A stretch of 64,000 nt of DNA from Clostridium algidicarnis DSM 15099 (GCF_002934235.1 NZ_PTIS01000006.1:59120-123119), one strand, 5' to 3'; positions 9,942 to 19,881 are shown, counted from the first letter of the stretch. A program made the numbers and translations. The notes: generated by a model not told the origin, from the letters alone.

Positions 9942-11558
9942 TTGAATACAATGGCAATTATAATTGGATTAATAGGTGGTCTAGGTTTATTTTTGTATGG
10001 TATGAAACTTATGGGAGATGGATTAGAAAACGCAGCTGGTGAAGGGCTAAAAAGTATATTAGAAAAAGCTACTTCTAATAAGTTTATGGGTGTACTAGTA
10101 GGTGCAGTAGTAACAGCTGTAGTTCAAAGTAGTAGTGCTACTACAGTAATGGTAGTAGGATTTGTTAATGCTGGACTTATGAACTTATCCCAAGCAGTAG
10201 GAGTTATAATGGGAGCTAATATAGGTACTACTGTAACTGCACAGTTAGTAGCATTTAAGTTAGATACAATAGCCCCGATATTTGTAGGTATAGGTGTAGC
10301 CATAGTAATGTTTTCGAAGTCTACAAAAAGAAGAGAGTTTGGTAACATAATATTAGGATTCGGAATATTATTTATGGGTATGGGAATAATGGGAGATGCA
10401 ATGAAACCAATCGCACAGTCTCAGCAGTTTAAAGATTTAATTATTGCCATAGGCGATAATTGGGCAATTGGTATTGTAGCAGGATTAGCTATGACAGCTG
10501 TAGTGCAAAGCTCTTCGGCGACAACAGGTATACTTATAGCTTTAGCAGGTACAGGTAGTATTGATATGTCTATAGCCATTCCTGTAATCTTAGGATGTAA
10601 TATAGGTACTTGTGTTACAGCACTATTAGCCAGTATAGGAACTTCTAAAACAGCCAGAAAAGCCGCTATTATACATTTGTGTTTTAATGTTATAGGTACA
10701 TTAATATTCATTCCACTAAGAGGACCTTTAGCACAACTAGTTCAATACATTAGTCCACTAAACACACAAAGACAAATAGCAAATGCGCATGCAGTTTTTA
10801 ATATAACAAATACTATAATATTACTTCCTTTGAGTAAATATTTAATACTTATAGCAAACAAGGTTATAAAAGGAGAAGATGAAATAGAAAGGGTTGGAGC
10901 TAAATTTATAGATGACAGGCTTTTAGAAACACCAGTAATAGCACTAGGCCAAGTTATAAAAGAAGTTTTAAGAATGGCAAATAAGGCTAAGGAAAATGTT
11001 GAAATTGCTATCAAAGCCTTTGAAAGTAATGATGAAAAACTAGTCGAAAAAGTTTATAAAAATGAAAAAGTAATAAATATTTTAGAACAAGAAATAACTA
11101 CATATTTAGTGAAACTTTCAAAAACTGAAGTTTCAGATAAGCAAAAAGGAATTATTGCGTCTACCTTTCATGTTGTAAATGATATAGAACGTATAGGGGA
11201 TCATGCAGAAAATATTGCAGATTTAACAAGCGAAAAGATAATAAAGAAATTAGAATATACGGATGAAGCATTAGAAGAGCTTAAACAGATGTATGATTAT
11301 ACTATCCATTCATTACAACTTGCAATAGAGAGTTATGAAAATAATGATCCAAACAAAGTTGAAGAATTATTAAATGTGGAAAAAAGAATAGATACATTAG
11401 AAAGAGAATTTAGATCATCTCATATAAGAAGATTAAATGAGGGTACATGTACAGCAACTGCTGGAGCTGTATATTTAGATATAATTAGTAATCTTGAAAG
11501 AATAGGCGATCATTCTACAAACATAGGTGAAAATATAAATTCAAGTATACTTAGATAA
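9942..11558 (+). CDS. Na/phosphate cotransporter family protein with PhoU-like tail
   Basis: A 538-residue membrane protein of the NptA/YjbB type. The N-terminal ~310 residues are two inverted Na/Pi-cotransporter repeats, each with the signature QSSSATT (AVVQSSSATTVMVVGF and AVVQSSSATTGILIAL). The last ~200 residues are soluble PhoU-like helices (NDIERIGDHAENI and NLERIGDHSTNIGENI). It probably moves phosphate coupled to sodium, possibly outward, with PhoU as a regulatory part. I chose the TTG at 9942 because GGGGGA lies about eight bases upstream. An ATG at 9927 overlaps that site and is less likely. Confidence 0.9.
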   Translation: MNTMAIIIGLIGGLGLFLYGMKLMGDGLENAAGEGLKSILEKATSNKFMGVLVGAVVTAVVQSSSATTVMVVGFVNAGLMNLSQAVGVIMGANIGTTVTAQLVAFKLDTIAPIFVGIGVAIVMFSKSTKRREFGNIILGFGILFMGMGIMGDAMKPIAQSQQFKDLIIAIGDNWAIGIVAGLAMTAVVQSSSATTGILIALAGTGSIDMSIAIPVILGCNIGTCVTALLASIGTSKTARKAAIIHLCFNVIGTLIFIPLRGPLAQLVQYISPLNTQRQIANAHAVFNITNTIILLPLSKYLILIANKVIKGEDEIERVGAKFIDDRLLETPVIALGQVIKEVLRMANKAKENVEIAIKAFESNDEKLVEKVYKNEKVINILEQEITTYLVKLSKTEVSDKQKGIIASTFHVVNDIERIGDHAENIADLTSEKIIKKLEYTDEALEELKQMYDYTIHSLQLAIESYENNDPNKVEELLNVEKRIDTLEREFRSSHIRRLNEGTCTATAGAVYLDIISNLERIGDHSTNIGENINSSILR

Positions 11559-11569
11559 TATATAGGTAT

Positions 11570-11634
11570 AAAATCAGTTGCTTTTTATTTAAAAGACAGC
11601 TGATTTTTTTTTATTTAAAAGATAGTTGATTTTT
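11570..11634 (+). terminator. terminator with duplicated downstream arm
   Basis: AAAATCAGTTG (11570-11580) pairs with CAGCTGATTTT (11597-11607), followed by T9. A near copy of the 3' arm region (TTTAAAAGATAGTTGATTTTT, 11614-11634) follows directly, so either copy can pair with the 5' arm. Confidence 0.8.
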
Positions 11635-11715
11635 AATTAAAATATATTATTATGGGAACAATATATAGGATGATGTATTTAATAATAATTTTAAAATAGA
11701 TGGAGGTGAATATCT

Positions 11716-12417
11716 TTGAAATATATAAAATTAAAAAGTATTTACAAATTAACTTTTAGGTTAATGTTTATTCTTACATTAATTTTAGCTATAACACCTT
11801 TTACCTACAAAACAGAAGCTCTAGAAAACAAAAATAAAATTATACTTATAGATCCAGGTCATGGAGGAATAGATGGTGGAGCTGTGTCAAAAAGTGGAAC
11901 TTTAGAAAAAGACATTAATTTAAGCATAAGTAAGATGTTAAAAGAAAGTTTAGAAAAGGAAGGATACCAGGTTTACATTACAAGAGAGGAAGATAAAGGA
12001 TTATATGAGGATAAAGGTACAGTAAGAGAGAAAAAGAATCAAGATCTTAATAATAGATGCGTAATGAAGGATAAGACAAAATGCGATATGTTCCTAAGCA
12101 TACATTTAAATATGTTCCCTCAAATAAAGTATTCAGGTGCACAGGTATGGTATTCAGATTACAAAGAAAGTAAAGATTTTGCAAAGATACTTCAAGATAC
12201 ATTAAAAGAAGAATTAAATCCTAATAACAATAGAAATGAAAAAGCTGCAGGAGATACTTACAAAATATTAAGAGATGGGTATAAAGCGCCCTGTGTAATA
12301 ATTGAATGTGGATTTTTATCAAATATAGAAGAAGAGGCTAAGCTTAAAACATCAGAATATCAAGAGAGTATTGCTAAAGCTATAACAAAAGCTGTAAATA
12401 AGTATTATAACAATTAA
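11716..12417 (+). CDS. cwlD: N-acetylmuramoyl-L-alanine amidase CwlD
   Basis: A 233-residue zinc amidase (Amidase_3). In spore formers CwlD helps make muramic-delta-lactam in the spore cortex, needed for germination. A hydrophobic signal or anchor segment covers residues ~14-30. The metal ligands are His in IDPGHGGIDGGA, Glu near SGTLEKDINL and His in SIHLNMF, and the catalytic Glu is in IIECGFLSN. It starts at a TTG with GGAGGTGA at 11702-11709. It converges with the minus-strand DUF3048 gene across a shared bidirectional terminator. Confidence 0.9.
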   Translation: MKYIKLKSIYKLTFRLMFILTLILAITPFTYKTEALENKNKIILIDPGHGGIDGGAVSKSGTLEKDINLSISKMLKESLEKEGYQVYITREEDKGLYEDKGTVREKKNQDLNNRCVMKDKTKCDMFLSIHLNMFPQIKYSGAQVWYSDYKESKDFAKILQDTLKEELNPNNNRNEKAAGDTYKILRDGYKAPCVIIECGFLSNIEEEAKLKTSEYQESIAKAITKAVNKYYNN

Positions 12418-12543
12418 AAATAGAGTTAAAATTTTAAGGGGTAAAATAGAATTAAACACTTAAGCTATAAAATATAGTTAAAGATTCAAGTTATAAAATG
12501 TAGTTTTAAATTTAATAATTTAAAATTTAAATATATATAAATA

Positions 12544-12577
12544 AAGGTTCATTCTTAATATTTTAAGAATGAACCTT
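12544..12577. terminator. bidirectional terminator
   Basis: A perfect 14-bp stem, AAGGTTCATTCTTA (12544-12557) with TAAGAATGAACCTT (12564-12577), separated by six bases, lies between the convergent cwlD and DUF3048 genes. Confidence 0.85.
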
Positions 12578-12621
12578 ATATCCATGTCTTTAATATTTTT
12601 AGTATTATAGAATATGTTAAA

Positions 12622-13401
12622 TTATTTATAAATTAAAGAATTACTTTTATCTATAATCACCCACCAAGTATTACCTCTAACTATAGAAAGTGGTACCTCA
12701 TTAGAATCATATATAGAAGTTTTATTATTATCTTTAACCCATTTCATATTTAATGCTTTTCCACTTGAAAATAACATTCCATGGCCTGAATCATTTTTGC
12801 TAGAACTTTGAAAGGATATGGGATCATCTACAAATTGAACTACCACATTGGTGGCTTTTATGATTTCTTTATCTAAGCTATCTACATGAGGAAGACTTCC
12901 TAAAAAGTGTTCATATACCCCATCTTTATATATAAAATTAGAAGTATAAAGATTATTAAGGTTTATAAATAAATATTTAGCATTTATTAAATTAGAGTCA
13001 ACTTCAACCGCATTTTTAAAATTAAAACTTGGAATTGAATCTAATTTGCTGGTGCGAATTGATGATATTGGGTAATTATTATTGGGTATGTTGCTATAAA
13101 ATATAGCATTATAATTAAGTTTTTGATTTTCATCTATAAACTCATAAATAATGTCAGCTTTACCTAGACCACAAATCGAATCATTTTCATAAATATCAGT
13201 ATAATTAACTGAAATGGGTAGTGTATCCTCATTATAAACATTAGTAATTATTTGACCAGTTATTGGAGATACATTTATACTATTATTAGGAACATATTTC
13301 TTTTTATAATTAATATATGTATATATATTAAATAAAATGATGATTATTAAGACGGCAATTAAAATTTTTATAATATAATCAAATAATTTATCTGCATTCA
13401 T
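12622..13401 (-). CDS. DUF3048 (YerB-like) membrane-anchored protein
   Basis: A 259-residue protein with one N-terminal membrane helix (about residues 8-29) and an extracellular remainder. The first domain has the DUF3048 pattern SPITGQ, GLGKADIIYEF, SSIRTSKLDSIPSF. The second has the DUF3048 C-terminal pattern GHGMLFSSGKALNMKW ending in GNTWWVIID. YerB of Bacillus is the best-known relative and its function is unknown. This copy is anchored by a helix and has no lipobox cysteine. AGGAGAG precedes the ATG. The sequence is quite diverged, with unusually many Asn and Ser residues. Confidence 0.8.
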   Translation of the reverse strand: MNADKLFDYIIKILIAVLIIIILFNIYTYINYKKKYVPNNSINVSPITGQIITNVYNEDTLPISVNYTDIYENDSICGLGKADIIYEFIDENQKLNYNAIFYSNIPNNNYPISSIRTSKLDSIPSFNFKNAVEVDSNLINAKYLFINLNNLYTSNFIYKDGVYEHFLGSLPHVDSLDKEIIKATNVVVQFVDDPISFQSSSKNDSGHGMLFSSGKALNMKWVKDNNKTSIYDSNEVPLSIVRGNTWWVIIDKSNSLIYK

Positions 13402-13662
13402 TTAACTCTCCTACATAAAGTGAACTTACTTATATTATTAAAATATATTATTAAAACTTATAAAGTATGTTAAATAATTTTCAGTATTTAAATTAATAAT
13501 AATAAGTGGTTAAATAATGGATAAACTTAAAATCAAGTGTTTATTTTATTAATAGAAGATTTATGAAGGCATATATTATTAATATAATAATATTAAGAAA
13601 GCTTTAATAAAAGATACATATTATAAAGGTTACTAAAGTATTAAATAAGTTATGAAAACGTA
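13402..13662. other. divergent intergenic region
   Basis: About 350 bases separate the divergent DUF3048 and GntR genes (to 13751). This part is very AT-rich and should hold the minus-strand promoter, but I cannot pick one with confidence. The GntR promoter and dyad are listed separately. Confidence 0.4.
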
Positions 13663-13691
13663 TTGATTGGACTCGTGCATTGTGATATTAT
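13663..13691 (+). promoter_or_regulatory. sigma-A promoter for the GntR gene
   Basis: TTGATT (13663-13668) and TATTAT (13686-13691) with a 17-base spacer. The upstream arm of the ATTGGACT dyad overlaps the -35 element. Confidence 0.6.
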
Positions 13692-13721
13692 TTAATCGGT
13701 GGTTCAATCCATTAGTCCAAT
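13666..13721. promoter_or_regulatory. candidate autoregulatory operator dyad
   Basis: ATTGGACT (13666-13673) and its exact reverse complement AGTCCAAT (13714-13721) flank the -10 of the GntR gene, with 40 bases between the arms. One arm overlaps the -35, the other lies in the leader. This layout suits a repressor that loops or binds cooperatively. The regulator identity is inferred from proximity. Confidence 0.45.
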
Positions 13722-13751
13722 AGATCTTGGAGGCGAATTAAAATAAACATA

Positions 13752-14711
13752 GTGATAACTAAAAAAAGTGGCATTCCACTGTATTTGCAAGTAAAAAAGC
13801 AAATAATGTATCATATTAGAAGTGGCTCTCTCAAGGTTGGAACAAAGATGCCAACAGAAAGAGAATTATCGGAAAATCTAAAGGTAAGTAGAAATACAAT
13901 AAGTACTGCCTATAAAGAATTAGAAAAGGAAGGCGTTTTAAAATCTTATCAAGGGAAAGGAACATTTGTAGCAGAAGAAGCCAAGCCTTGGAAGGAACAA
14001 AACGTTAGAGATAAAATAGTTAGATTTGTAGATATAGGAATAGAAGAAGCTTTAGAAGCTGGCATGAATATTGACGAGTTTTTGGAAATAGTAAGTACAA
14101 GAGTTAAAGAAAAATCAGATTTTATGAAAGAACTTAAAGGTATTTATGTAGAATGCAATACAGAGCAATCTAGAATGTTTAGTAAAGAATTAAGTGAAGC
14201 TATGAATATGAATGTTGTACCATTAACTATAGGAGAACTTAAAAAGATGGATGAAGAAACATTAACATTATTAAAAGAGGCTCAAGTGGTTATATCAACA
14301 TTTAATCATGTTAATGAAGTAAATAAGCTTATAGAAGGATTTCACAAGGAAATATTTGGAGTGGCCATTAACGCAGATTTAGAGACCATCGTAAAAATAG
14401 CAAGGTATAAAGAAGGAACAAAGTTCGGGTTTTTGTGTATATCTGAAGAATTTATGTTTAAGATAAAAGGCGCTTTAGAAAGCGCGGGACTCGGAGGTAT
14501 AAATATAAAATACACAAATACACATAATTTAGAAGAAATAAAAGAGCTTATAGAGGAATCAGAAGTAATAATTGTTTCACCAGGAAGATTTAAAGAAACA
14601 AAAAGATTAAATAATGATGATAAAGATATAATTAAATTCATATATAATTTAGACGAAGGATCTGTAAAAGCATTAAGGTCTAAAATACTAGAAATAAATT
14701 ATAAAAGTTAA
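13752..14711 (+). CDS. GntR-family regulator, probably of glutamate catabolism
   Basis: A 319-residue protein with an N-terminal GntR winged helix (residues ~5-75: GIPLYLQVKKQI, KMPTERELSENLKVSRNTI, GKGTFVAEE) and a C-terminal ~230-residue ligand domain without a recognised aminotransferase lysine, rather like a two-lobe sensor. It lies directly upstream of the glutamate mutase genes and probably controls them. The annotated start is GTG. GGAGG at 13729-13733 lies 18 bases away, unusually far. An ATA codon at 13743 would be better spaced but is rarely used, so the exact start is uncertain. Confidence 0.85.
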   Translation: MITKKSGIPLYLQVKKQIMYHIRSGSLKVGTKMPTERELSENLKVSRNTISTAYKELEKEGVLKSYQGKGTFVAEEAKPWKEQNVRDKIVRFVDIGIEEALEAGMNIDEFLEIVSTRVKEKSDFMKELKGIYVECNTEQSRMFSKELSEAMNMNVVPLTIGELKKMDEETLTLLKEAQVVISTFNHVNEVNKLIEGFHKEIFGVAINADLETIVKIARYKEGTKFGFLCISEEFMFKIKGALESAGLGGINIKYTNTHNLEEIKELIEESEVIIVSPGRFKETKRLNNDDKDIIKFIYNLDEGSVKALRSKILEINYKS

Positions 14712-14822
14712 TAGTTGTAAATTATTTCATAAATATTAATAATAAAAAGATTTAACTTACAATTAAAATAAAAATAAAAAGAAATCATTTAATTTCATTA
14801 TTATTTTTAGGAGGCTTATAAA

Positions 14823-15242
14823 ATGGAAGAAAAAAGATTAGTTCTTGGAGTAATCGGTTCAGACTGTCATGCAGTAGGAAATAAGATTTTAGACTATGCT
14901 TTGTCTGAAGCTGGTTTTAAGGTCGAAAACATAGGGGTATTATCACCACAAGAAGATTTTATAAATGCAGCTGTAGAAACAAATGCTGACGTTATAGTAG
15001 TATCTTCTCTCTATGGACATGGTGAGATGGATTGTAGAGGAATGAGAGAAAAATGCGAAGAGTCTGGACTTAAAAATATAATCTTATATGTAGGTGGAAA
15101 TATAGTAGTTGGAAAACAAAATTGGCCAGAGGTTGAAAAAAGATTCAAAGATATGGGATTTAACAGGGTATTTCCTCCAGGAACATCTGTAGATACTACA
15201 ATAAAGTGCTTGAGAGAAGACTTAAACTTAGAAGAAAACTAA
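14823..15242 (+). CDS. glmS: glutamate mutase sigma subunit (B12-binding)
   Basis: Small subunit of methylaspartate (glutamate) mutase, which rearranges L-glutamate to (2S,3S)-3-methylaspartate using adenosylcobalamin. The 139-residue Rossmann-like protein shows the base-off cobalamin motif DxHxxG as [11 protein letters not shown], with His ligating cobalt, and later [12 protein letters not shown] and GGNIVVGKQ. An AGGAGG site precedes the ATG. It is the first of four consecutive pathway genes. Also called mutS in C. tetanomorphum. Confidence 0.97.
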   Translation: MEEKRLVLGVIGSDCHAVGNKILDYALSEAGFKVENIGVLSPQEDFINAAVETNADVIVVSSLYGHGEMDCRGMREKCEESGLKNIILYVGGNIVVGKQNWPEVEKRFKDMGFNRVFPPGTSVDTTIKCLREDLNLEEN

Positions 15243-15264
15243 AAAATAAATGGATGTGATGTTA

Positions 15265-16764
15265 ATGGATGCATATTTATTAATAGACTTTGGGAGCACA
15301 TATACAAAGCTTACAGCCATAGATATTAAAAATGAAGAGATATTGGCTACATCTAAGGATATAACTACAATAGAAGATGATATAATGATAGGCTTTAATA
15401 AGGCCTATGATAAATTATTAAAAGATTTACAAGGTAAAGAAGTTAATTTTGTAAGAAGACTTGCTTGCTCATCAGCAGCAGGTGGGCTAAAGATGATAGC
15501 TATAGGGCTTGTGCCGGAACTTACAGCTGAAGCTGCTAAAAGGGCAGCATTAGGTGCAGGAGCAAGGGTATTAAAAACTTATAGCTATGAACTCACAAAT
15601 ATAGAGATGAAAGAAATTAAAAAATCTGACATTGACATTATTCTACTTGCAGGAGGCACGGATGGTGGAAACAAAGAATGTATAATACATAACGCTAAAA
15701 TGATTGTAAAACATGGAATTAATATTCCGGTTGTAGTAGCTGGGAATAAAGGTGCTAACGATGATATAAGTGAATTATTTGATGAGGCTAAAACACCTTA
15801 TTTTATTACTGAAAATGTTATGCCTAAATTAAATTCATTAAATGTAGAACCAGCAAGAGAAGAGATAAGAAAGATATTCATGAATAGAATAGTAGATGCA
15901 AAGGGCCTTTCTAATGCAGAAGAGTATGTAAATGGAATACTTATGCCAACCCCTGCTGCTGTACTTAAAGCGGCAAGGGTATTAAGCGAGGGCAGTGATA
16001 AAGAAGAGGGAATAGGGGAAATTGTTGTTATAGATATTGGTGGTGCAACTACAGATGTACACTCTATAGCAGATGGTGAACCAACAAAAGCCGGAGTTAC
16101 ACTTAGAGGACTTGAAGAACCCTTTGCAAAAAGAACTGTTGAGGGTGATCTTGGCATGAGGTACTCTGCATTATCCTTATGGGAGGCAGCAGGAACTAGA
16201 AAAATCAAAAAAAGTCTTAAAAATAAGGATTTGGATGTAGAAGAAAACTGTAGACTAAGATCTAAAGATATAATGATGATACCTAAAACTGAAGATGAGG
16301 TAGATTTTGATGAGTCCATGGCGCGTATAGCAACAGAGCTTGCCATGGAAAGACACTGTGGATATGTAGAACCAGTTTACTCACCTTTAGGGGTTGTATA
16401 CACTCAATATGGAAAAGATCTTATGGAAGTGAAATATATGATAGGAACAGGTGGAGTTTTAGTTCACAGTAAAGATCCAGGCAATATATTACAAGCAGGG
16501 ACATTTTCTAAAGAAAATTTAAATTCCTTAAGACCTCAAAGATCAAAGTTATTATTAGATAAAACTTATATACTTTCATCTATGGGATTACTTGCAGAAG
16601 AATTGCCAGATTTAGCTGTAAGAATAATGAAAAAGTATTTAGTAGAAATAGATTATAAAAAAGATGAAGAAAATGATTATATTGATGAAAAAAAGATAGA
16701 ATTATTTAAACAACAGTTTAAGGATGCACAAAGCTTTGATAACCACTGTAACGGTGAATTTTAG
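15265..16764 (+). CDS. glmL: glutamate mutase activator MutL/GlmL
   Basis: A 499-residue ASKHA-fold ATPase found between the mutase subunits and thought to reactivate or chaperone the B12 enzyme. The phosphate-binding motifs are LLIDFGSTYTKLTA near the N terminus and VVIDIGGATTDVHS near residue 260. I chose the ATG at 15265 because GGATGTGAT, close to the ideal GGAGGTGAT, lies four bases upstream. ATGs at 15250 and 15259 are alternatives. It follows glmS by 22 bases. Confidence 0.93.
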   Translation: MDAYLLIDFGSTYTKLTAIDIKNEEILATSKDITTIEDDIMIGFNKAYDKLLKDLQGKEVNFVRRLACSSAAGGLKMIAIGLVPELTAEAAKRAALGAGARVLKTYSYELTNIEMKEIKKSDIDIILLAGGTDGGNKECIIHNAKMIVKHGINIPVVVAGNKGANDDISELFDEAKTPYFITENVMPKLNSLNVEPAREEIRKIFMNRIVDAKGLSNAEEYVNGILMPTPAAVLKAARVLSEGSDKEEGIGEIVVIDIGGATTDVHSIADGEPTKAGVTLRGLEEPFAKRTVEGDLGMRYSALSLWEAAGTRKIKKSLKNKDLDVEENCRLRSKDIMMIPKTEDEVDFDESMARIATELAMERHCGYVEPVYSPLGVVYTQYGKDLMEVKYMIGTGGVLVHSKDPGNILQAGTFSKENLNSLRPQRSKLLLDKTYILSSMGLLAEELPDLAVRIMKKYLVEIDYKKDEENDYIDEKKIELFKQQFKDAQSFDNHCNGEF

Positions 16765-16811
16765 TTAAATTTTTATTGTAGGTATAAATTTAAGAAGGGC
16801 AGGTACAAAAA

Positions 16812-18269
16812 GTGGGATTAAAAAATAAAAAGTGGACAGAGGAAGAGTTTTTTAAAGAAAGAGAACAGGTTTTAAATCAATGGCCAACCGGCAAAGAAGT
16901 AGATCTTCAAGAGGCAGTAGATTTTTTGAAAAAGGTTCCAGATCATAAAAGCTTTCCTAAAAAGCTTATGAAAGCTAAAGAAGAGGGAGTAACATTAGCA
17001 CAACCAAGAGCAGGTGTTGCACTTATAGATGCTCATATAAAACTTTTAACTTATCTTCAAGATGAAGGTGGGGCTGACTTACTACCTTCAACAATAGATA
17101 GTTATACAAGACAAAATAGATATGATGAATGTGAAATTGGAATAAAAGAAAGTAAGCTTGCAAATAGATCACTATTAAATGGATTTCCAGGAGTAAATCA
17201 TGGTGTTCATGGTTGTAGGGAAGTTTTTGAAGCAATTAACCTACCTATAGAATCAAGACATGGTACTCCAGATGGCAGGCTCCTTGCTGAGATTACTCAT
17301 GCATCTGGTTGGACTTCTAATGAAGGTGGAGGAATATCTTATAATATACCTTATGCAAAAAGTGTAAGTATAGAAAGAACTTTATTAGATTGGCAATATT
17401 GCGATAGGCTTGCAGGATTTTATGAAGAACAAGGCATATCCATTAACAGAGAACCCTTTGGACCACTTACAGGAACTTTGGTACCACCAAGTACTTCTAA
17501 TGCAGTAGCTATAGTTGAAGCTTTACTTGCAGCAGAACAAGGCGTTAAAAATATAACTGTGGGATATGGACAGTGTGGAAATCTTATTCAAGATGTAGCA
17601 GCTATAAGAGCTTTAGAAGAACAAACTGATGAATATTTAAAGCGTAATGGATATAATGATGTATATATAACTACAGTTTTTCATCAATGGATGGGCGGAT
17701 TCCCAGCAGATGAATCTAAAGCTTTTGGAGTAATATCTACAGGAGCTGCAGCAGCCGCTCTTGCAGGAGCTACAAAGGTAATAGTTAAAACTCCTCATGA
17801 AGCTATAGGAGTTCCAACTAAAGAAGCTAATGCAGCGGGCATAAAGGCTACAAAGGTAACTCTTAATTTACTAAGAGGACAAAAGATGCCTATGTCAAAA
17901 GAGTTACAAACTGAAATTAATATAATAAAAGCAGAGACTAAATGTATGGTAGATAAATTGTTTGAACTAGGTAATGGCGATCTTGCAATAGGTACTGTAA
18001 AAGGATTCCAGGCAGGAATTGTAGATATACCTTTTGCACCTAGTAAATATAATAATGGTAAAATGATGCCAGCTAGAGATAATAACGGAGCTGTAAGGTA
18101 TCTTAAATTTGGAAATGTTCCTTTCACTCAGGATATTATGAACTTTAATATGAAGAAGTTAGAAGAAAGAGCCAAATATGAGAATAGAGAAATTGGATTC
18201 CAAATGACCATAGATGATATATTTGCAGTAGGCAAAGGAGTTCTAATAGGTAGACCAGACAAAAAATAG
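16812..18269 (+). CDS. glmE: glutamate mutase epsilon subunit
   Basis: The catalytic TIM-barrel subunit of glutamate mutase, 485 residues, the same length as the clostridial enzymes studied. Conserved segments include [19 protein letters not shown] and [10 protein letters not shown], whose arginines are known to bind the substrate carboxylates, and [18 protein letters not shown] sequence. It starts at GTG with a purine-rich AGAAGGG upstream. It needs GlmS and adenosylcobalamin for activity. Confidence 0.97.
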   Translation: MGLKNKKWTEEEFFKEREQVLNQWPTGKEVDLQEAVDFLKKVPDHKSFPKKLMKAKEEGVTLAQPRAGVALIDAHIKLLTYLQDEGGADLLPSTIDSYTRQNRYDECEIGIKESKLANRSLLNGFPGVNHGVHGCREVFEAINLPIESRHGTPDGRLLAEITHASGWTSNEGGGISYNIPYAKSVSIERTLLDWQYCDRLAGFYEEQGISINREPFGPLTGTLVPPSTSNAVAIVEALLAAEQGVKNITVGYGQCGNLIQDVAAIRALEEQTDEYLKRNGYNDVYITTVFHQWMGGFPADESKAFGVISTGAAAAALAGATKVIVKTPHEAIGVPTKEANAAGIKATKVTLNLLRGQKMPMSKELQTEINIIKAETKCMVDKLFELGNGDLAIGTVKGFQAGIVDIPFAPSKYNNGKMMPARDNNGAVRYLKFGNVPFTQDIMNFNMKKLEERAKYENREIGFQMTIDDIFAVGKGVLIGRPDKK

Positions 18270-18372
18270 AGATAGTTTATCCAAAATAAAAGGATGAATA
18301 TAAAGTATTAATGTAAAGACAAATAAAAAATATCTTTTTAAAAGATAAAAATAATTGAAAAGAGGGCGTAAA

Positions 18373-19617
18373 ATGAAAATTGTTGATGTTGTTTGCTCAG
18401 CTGGAAGAACAGGATTTTATTTTGATGACCAAAGAGCTATAAAAAATGGAGTAGAACATGATGGATTTACTTATATAGGAGAACCTGTTACAGAAGGTTT
18501 TGACGCTATAAGACAAGCAGGTGAGTCTATATCAGTTATGTTTATATTAGAAGACGGACAGGTGGCTCATGGAGATTGTGCAGCAGTACAATATTCGGGT
18601 GCAGGTGGAAGAGATCCTTTATTTTTAGCAGAAGAATTCATACCTTTAATAGAAAAAGAAATTGCACCAAAATTAATAGGTAGGGATTTAAATAGTTTTA
18701 AAGACTTAGCAGAAGAATTTGATAAGATGAATGTTAATGGTAAAAGACTACATACAGCAATAAGATATGGAGTAACTCAAGCTATATTAGATGCAGTAGC
18801 AAAATCTAAAAAGATCACTATGGCTGAGGTAGTTAAAGAAGAATACAATACAGGAGTTAATATAAAAAGAATTCCTATATTTACTCAATCAGGAGACGAT
18901 AGATATACAAATGCTGATAAAATGATAATCAAAGGTGCAGATGTTTTGCCACATGCTCTTTTCAATAATGTAAAAGAAAAGCTTGGAGAAAGTGGAGAAA
19001 AACTTATTGCATATGTTGAATGGTTAAGAGATAGAGTTTTAAAGGTAAGAAGCTCAGAAGATTATAACCCAATATTTCATATAGATGTTTATGGAACTAT
19101 AGGTGTAGCTTTTAACAATGATATGGGAAAAATGGTTGAGTACTTTAAAGTATTAGAAGAAACCGCAAAACCATTCCATTTAAGAATAGAAGGACCTATG
19201 GATGTAGATGATAGAATAAAGCAAATGGAAGCTCTTAGAGATTTAAGAATTGAGCTTGATAAGAAAAATATTAATGTAGAAATAGTTGCAGATGAATGGT
19301 GTAATACTTATGATGATGTAGTTTTATTTGCTGATAACAACTCAGGACATATGCTTCAAATAAAGACTCCAGATCTTGGAGGAGTTAATAACATAATAGA
19401 AGCTATATTATACTGCAAGAAAAAAGGAATTGGGGCTTATTCAGGAGGAACTTGTAACGAAACTAATAGATCCTCCGAGGTTTGCACTAACATTGCTATG
19501 GCTTGTGGAGCAGACCAATGCTTAGCTAAACCAGGAATGGGTGTAGATGAAGGATATATGATAGTAAACAATGAGATGAATAGAGTAGTTGCCCTTGTTA
19601 ATAGAAGAAATAAATAA
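18373..19617 (+). CDS. mal: methylaspartate ammonia-lyase
   Basis: Eliminates ammonia from (2S,3S)-3-methylaspartate to give mesaconate. It is an enolase-superfamily enzyme of 414 residues, matching the known clostridial enzyme. The catalytic lysine lies in MLQIKTPDLGG, the partner histidine in VLPHALFN, and metal ligands in HIDVYGT, RIEGPMD and VADEWC. I chose the ATG at 18373, with GAGGGCG about five bases upstream. A TTG at 18355 lacks a site. A terminator follows, so this closes the mutase operon. Confidence 0.97.
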   Translation: MKIVDVVCSAGRTGFYFDDQRAIKNGVEHDGFTYIGEPVTEGFDAIRQAGESISVMFILEDGQVAHGDCAAVQYSGAGGRDPLFLAEEFIPLIEKEIAPKLIGRDLNSFKDLAEEFDKMNVNGKRLHTAIRYGVTQAILDAVAKSKKITMAEVVKEEYNTGVNIKRIPIFTQSGDDRYTNADKMIIKGADVLPHALFNNVKEKLGESGEKLIAYVEWLRDRVLKVRSSEDYNPIFHIDVYGTIGVAFNNDMGKMVEYFKVLEETAKPFHLRIEGPMDVDDRIKQMEALRDLRIELDKKNINVEIVADEWCNTYDDVVLFADNNSGHMLQIKTPDLGGVNNIIEAILYCKKKGIGAYSGGTCNETNRSSEVCTNIAMACGADQCLAKPGMGVDEGYMIVNNEMNRVVALVNRRNK

Positions 19618-19635
19618 GTGATTTAAATTTCACAT

Positions 19636-19662
19636 AAGGCAGTTTAATTATTAAACTGCCTT
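19636..19662. terminator. terminator after mal
   Basis: A perfect 12-bp stem AAGGCAGTTTAA (19636-19647) with TTAAACTGCCTT (19651-19662) and a 3-base loop. The following T-run is short (TTTAT). Confidence 0.8.
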
Positions 19663-19780
19663 TATCCAATTAATGATAAATTATAGAGCCTTTAATACTT
19701 GTAATAACTTATTATATATTAAAAACGTTAATACTATATAAAATTCAATGTATTTTCAATATTTAAGGCTAATAAAAGGG

Positions 19781-19786
19781 TATAAT
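19781..19786 (+). promoter_or_regulatory. -10 element before the mesaconase genes
   Basis: A perfect TATAAT sits about 95 bases before the mesaconase alpha start. No convincing -35 is seen at 17 bases, though TTCAAT lies 20 bases upstream. An activator-dependent promoter is possible. Confidence 0.4.
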
Positions 19787-19881
19787 ATAGGCAGAAGATA
19801 GATTTAAAAAAATATATATAAAAATCAGTTGTTACAAGTAAGGTTTAAACTTGTACAAGGATATTTAAAGGAGTGTTTAAT

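Noticed and set aside
13770..13795. TGGCA...TTGCA resembling a -24/-12 promoter inside the GntR gene
   Set aside because: GG and GC are 14 bases apart instead of 10, and it lies within coding sequence.
15798..16346. Long minus-strand open frame inside glmL
   Set aside because: It mirrors the codon pattern of glmL, is rich in Ser/Ile, and has no ribosome site or family resemblance.
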